This document shows positions 5,232-7,085 of a DNA stretch of 7,085 nt, piece by piece. The position numbers and the translations under genes are program-made. Below the pieces are notes generated by a model. That model did not search any database, had not been told where the DNA came from, and saw nothing but the letters and a program-made list of their open reading frames with translations. This stretch comes from Pseudomonadota bacterium (lineage in GTDB: Bacteria; Desulfobacterota; Desulfovibrionia; Desulfovibrionales; Desulfovibrionaceae). Position 1 is the first letter of the stretch. Each line of letters begins with the position of its first letter. The stretch is from assembly GCA_023450535.1 (NCBI GenBank), contig JAEXGX010000340.1, positions 1-7,085 on the forward strand, written 5' to 3'.

Positions 5232-6290
5232 ATGGGCTTTCTGGAACTGCGGGATCTCGCTAAAAATTACGGGCGGGCGTCTGCTCTCGCACCCACCTGT
5301 ATTGACGTGGAACAGGGGGAATTTCTTTGCTTGCTCGGCCCTTCCGGCTGCGGCAAGACCACGTTGCTGAACTGTATTGCGGGAATTATCGAGCCTTCGT
5401 CCGGAACAGTGCTTCTGGATGGGCGCGACATCACCCGGGAACGTCCGGAACGCCGCCGCTGCGGCATGGTGTTTCAAAGTTACGCCCTGTTTCCCAACCT
5501 CAGCGCGGCGGACAATATTGCCTACGGCCTGCGCGGGCCGGACTGGCCCGTCGCCCGCCGTCGCGAACGCGTAGCCGAAATGCTGGAACTGGTGGGGATG
5601 CCCGATTACGCTTCCCGCCGGCCGGCCCAGCTTTCCGGCGGCGAGCAGCAGCGCGTGGCTCTGGCGCGCGCTCTGGCCCCCGCGCCTGCGGTGTTGCTGC
5701 TGGACGAACCCCTGTCTGCGCTGGACGCCCGGGTTCGCATCCGTTTGGGTGAAGAATTACGCACCTTGCAACGGCGGGTGGGCGTGACGACCGTTATGGT
5801 CACACATGACCAGCAGGAGGCGCTGGCCCTGGCGGATCGCATCGTGGTCATGAGCAAGGGCCATGTGGAGCAGGTGGGCACGCCGGAGGAGATCTGGCGC
5901 GCCCCGGAAAATCTGTTTGTGGCCCGTTTTGTGGGCGATATGAATTTTTTTGTCCTGCCCGGTATGGCGCCCGGTATGGCGAAAGGAGAAATCTGCGGCA
6001 TCCGCTATGAAGATGTGCGGGTGCTGGAAGCTACGGAACTTTCGCTGCGGGACGAAGACACCTGGGCGGCCCGGGTAGAGGCGGTGCACTACATGGGGCG
6101 CTATGTGCGCCTGCGTTTGCTGCTTCAGGATTACGCCACCCGAATCCATGCCGATCTTCCTCCGAACGAGGCCAAGGGCTTTGCCGAGCGTGATCTTGTG
6201 GCCGTGCGTCTGCCAAAAGAGGCCCGCCGGGTATGGCGCGGCCAGGGAGAAATTTTCGGGGAAACGACGCCTGCCGGAGGCGGAGAATGA
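5232..6290 (+). CDS. ABC transporter ATP-binding protein, PhnT2-like
   Basis: A 352-residue ATPase that powers the importer from the cytoplasmic face. Every nucleotide-binding motif is present: Walker A GPSGCGKTT (36-44), Q-loop FQSYALFP with Gln82, signature LSGGEQQR (134-141), Walker B AVLLLDEP (153-160), D-loop SALD (162-165) and the switch His192 in THD. Residues about 240-335 form a C-terminal regulatory extension of TOBE type, as in the Fe/spermidine/putrescine and PhnT2 group; length fits that group (about 350). The ATG is one base after the SBP2 stop with no clear Shine-Dalgarno, consistent with coupling to SBP2 translation. The stop overlaps the permease start by four bases (ATGA). 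A 12-bp exact tandem duplication near the start of the extension gives PGMAPGMA (243-250). The ATPase class is certain; PhnT2 membership is inferred from its neighbours and general resemblance. Confidence 0.93.
   Translation: MGFLELRDLAKNYGRASALAPTCIDVEQGEFLCLLGPSGCGKTTLLNCIAGIIEPSSGTVLLDGRDITRERPERRRCGMVFQSYALFPNLSAADNIAYGLRGPDWPVARRRERVAEMLELVGMPDYASRRPAQLSGGEQQRVALARALAPAPAVLLLDEPLSALDARVRIRLGEELRTLQRRVGVTTVMVTHDQQEALALADRIVVMSKGHVEQVGTPEEIWRAPENLFVARFVGDMNFFVLPGMAPGMAKGEICGIRYEDVRVLEATELSLRDEDTWAARVEAVHYMGRYVRLRLLLQDYATRIHADLPPNEAKGFAERDLVAVRLPKEARRVWRGQGEIFGETTPAGGGE
5958..5981 (+). repeat. exact 12-bp tandem duplication inside the ATPase gene
   Basis: CCCGGTATGGCG occurs twice back to back (5958-5969 and 5970-5981), encoding PGMAPGMA in the linker between the ATPase core and the C-terminal extension. 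It keeps the frame. Confidence 0.85.
6276..6280 (+). promoter_or_regulatory. ribosome binding site of permease gene
   Basis: GGAGG sits 6 bases before the ATG at 6287, inside the end of the ATPase gene. It fixes the permease start at the ATGA overlap. Confidence 0.7.
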
Positions 6291-7085
6291 ACGTTCTCTT
6301 GCCTTCCCGCCGTACCGCTCCGGCCAGCCTCGGCGGAGCGGTGCTGCTTTGCGCGCTGTACGTCTTTCTTGTATACCCGGCGTTCGCGCTCCTCTCGCAC
6401 AGCGTGCGGGACGAAAACGGCGCGTTTGTGGGGTTGGCGCACTTTTCCGCCTACCTTGCGGAACCGGGCCTGTCCGCCGCGTTGGGGCATTCTCTGCTCA
6501 TGGCGGCTGTAAGCACGATGTTCACCGTCGCGTTGGCCTTTGTACTGGCCTATGGATCCACCCACAGCCGTATGCCGGGGCGCCGGGTTTGCCCTGTACT
6601 GGCACTTGCTCCTCTGTGCATGCCTTCCATGTTGCCCGGCATCGGCATCGTGTATCTGTTCGGCGCACAGGGACCGCTCAACTGGATATTGGGCGGGCAT
6701 GATTTATACGGTCCCCTGGGCGTGGTCATGGGCAGTGTATTTTTTTGTTTGCCCCATGCCGCGCTGTTGTTGCGTTCCAGCCTGGAGCGGGTGGATCGCC
6801 GCCTGTACGACGCGGCCTCCGGTCTGGGAGCAGGGGCGTGGCGGCGCTTTTTCAGTGTCACTTTGCCCGGAGCGCGTTACGGCCTTGTCAGCGCCGCCCT
6901 TGTCAGTTTCACCCTCACCCTCACTGACTTCGGCGTACCCAAAGTGCTGGGCGGGGATTATTCCATGCTGTCCACGGAAATCTACGCTCAGGTCATCGGG
7001 CAACAGAATTTCGGTATGGGCGCGGCCATCAGTCTGGTTCTTCTTCTGCCCACGGCGCTTACCGTGACTCTGGACTGTCTGGCCC
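6287..7085 (+). CDS. ABC transporter permease, PhnU2-like, 3'-truncated by window edge
   Basis: The frame is open from ATG 6287 to the right edge, giving 266 residues without a stop. This inner-membrane subunit forms the channel of the importer. Hydrophobic segments are at about residues 16-38, 68-90, 101-125, 143-163, 197-217 and 243-265. The EAA-type loop that docks on the ATPase is YDAASGLGAGAWRRFFSVTLP (174-194), with the expected Ala-Ala, Gly and terminal Leu-Pro. The block TDFGVPKVLGG (212-223) followed by EIYAQVIGQQNFGMGAA strongly recalls PhnU2, the permease of the putative 2-aminoethylphosphonate transporter. Members of this class usually are double-length (about 550 residues, two permease halves fused), so about half the gene likely lies beyond the window. 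It overlaps the ATPase by four bases. The permease call is secure; the substrate rests on family resemblance. Confidence 0.92.
   Translation, partial: MNVLLPSRRTAPASLGGAVLLCALYVFLVYPAFALLSHSVRDENGAFVGLAHFSAYLAEPGLSAALGHSLLMAAVSTMFTVALAFVLAYGSTHSRMPGRRVCPVLALAPLCMPSMLPGIGIVYLFGAQGPLNWILGGHDLYGPLGVVMGSVFFCLPHAALLLRSSLERVDRRLYDAASGLGAGAWRRFFSVTLPGARYGLVSAALVSFTLTLTDFGVPKVLGGDYSMLSTEIYAQVIGQQNFGMGAAISLVLLLPTALTVTLDCLA

Noticed and set aside
4238..5233. A 331-codon - strand frame covering almost all of SBP2
   Set aside because: It mirrors a secure gene. A related antisense frame opposite SBP1 is only partial, so it is not conserved between the paralogues as a whole gene.
6103..7067. Other + strand frames (6103-6702 and 6540-7067) over the ATPase end and permease
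   Set aside because: The true permease frame is open to the window edge, begins at the ATGA overlap and carries the EAA loop and membrane segments; these others are shadows.

Overview
The window is a GC-rich, gene-dense stretch of a bacterial chromosome. All recognisable genes lie on the + strand. Two binding proteins carry ordinary Sec signal peptides with no lipobox, which points to a diderm with a true periplasm. Overall protein style and base composition would fit a Desulfovibrio/Bilophila-type organism, but this is only an impression and there is no rRNA or marker gene to confirm it.

Layout: (1) positions 1-2170 hold the 3' four-fifths of polA (DNA polymerase I), entering from the left edge; its polymerase domain is intact but its proofreading domain looks degenerate. 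(2) Positions 2277-2537 hold a small Tyr/Pro/His-rich repeat lipoprotein with its own candidate promoter. (3) From 2615 to the right edge runs a transport locus: substrate-binding protein 1 (SBP1), a 157-residue HxGH nucleotidyltransferase, substrate-binding protein 2 (SBP2), an ABC ATPase, and an ABC permease cut off by the window end. The last four genes are tightly coupled (2-base gap, 1-base gap, 4-base ATGA overlap); SBP1 is separated from them by 124 bases.

The SBPs, ATPase and permease most resemble the PhnS2/PhnT2/PhnU2 family, the putative 2-aminoethylphosphonate (AEP) importers of the Fe/spermidine-like ABC class. The enzyme between the two SBPs is a cytidylyltransferase-fold protein. 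Its active-site region (VDMSATLIHHGH) recalls the nucleotidyltransferase domain found fused to phosphoenolpyruvate mutase in some phosphonate biosynthesis proteins, and its C-terminal half resembles TagD. The working picture is therefore an import-and-activate module: a phosphonate or similar small phosphorus compound is captured by one of two paralogous binding proteins, imported, and possibly nucleotidylated (for example to a CMP-phosphonate) for attachment to lipid or glycan. The substrate is inferred and not proven.

The two SBPs are recent paralogues: both 335 residues and about 80% identical by hand count. The nucleotide similarity continues about 18 bases upstream of both start codons. 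In the SBP2 copy those bases encode the last residues of the nucleotidyltransferase, suggesting that SBP1 was copied from the SBP2 position. No tRNA, rRNA, CRISPR array, insertion sequence or attachment site was seen, and no gene-free stretch exceeds 130 bases.
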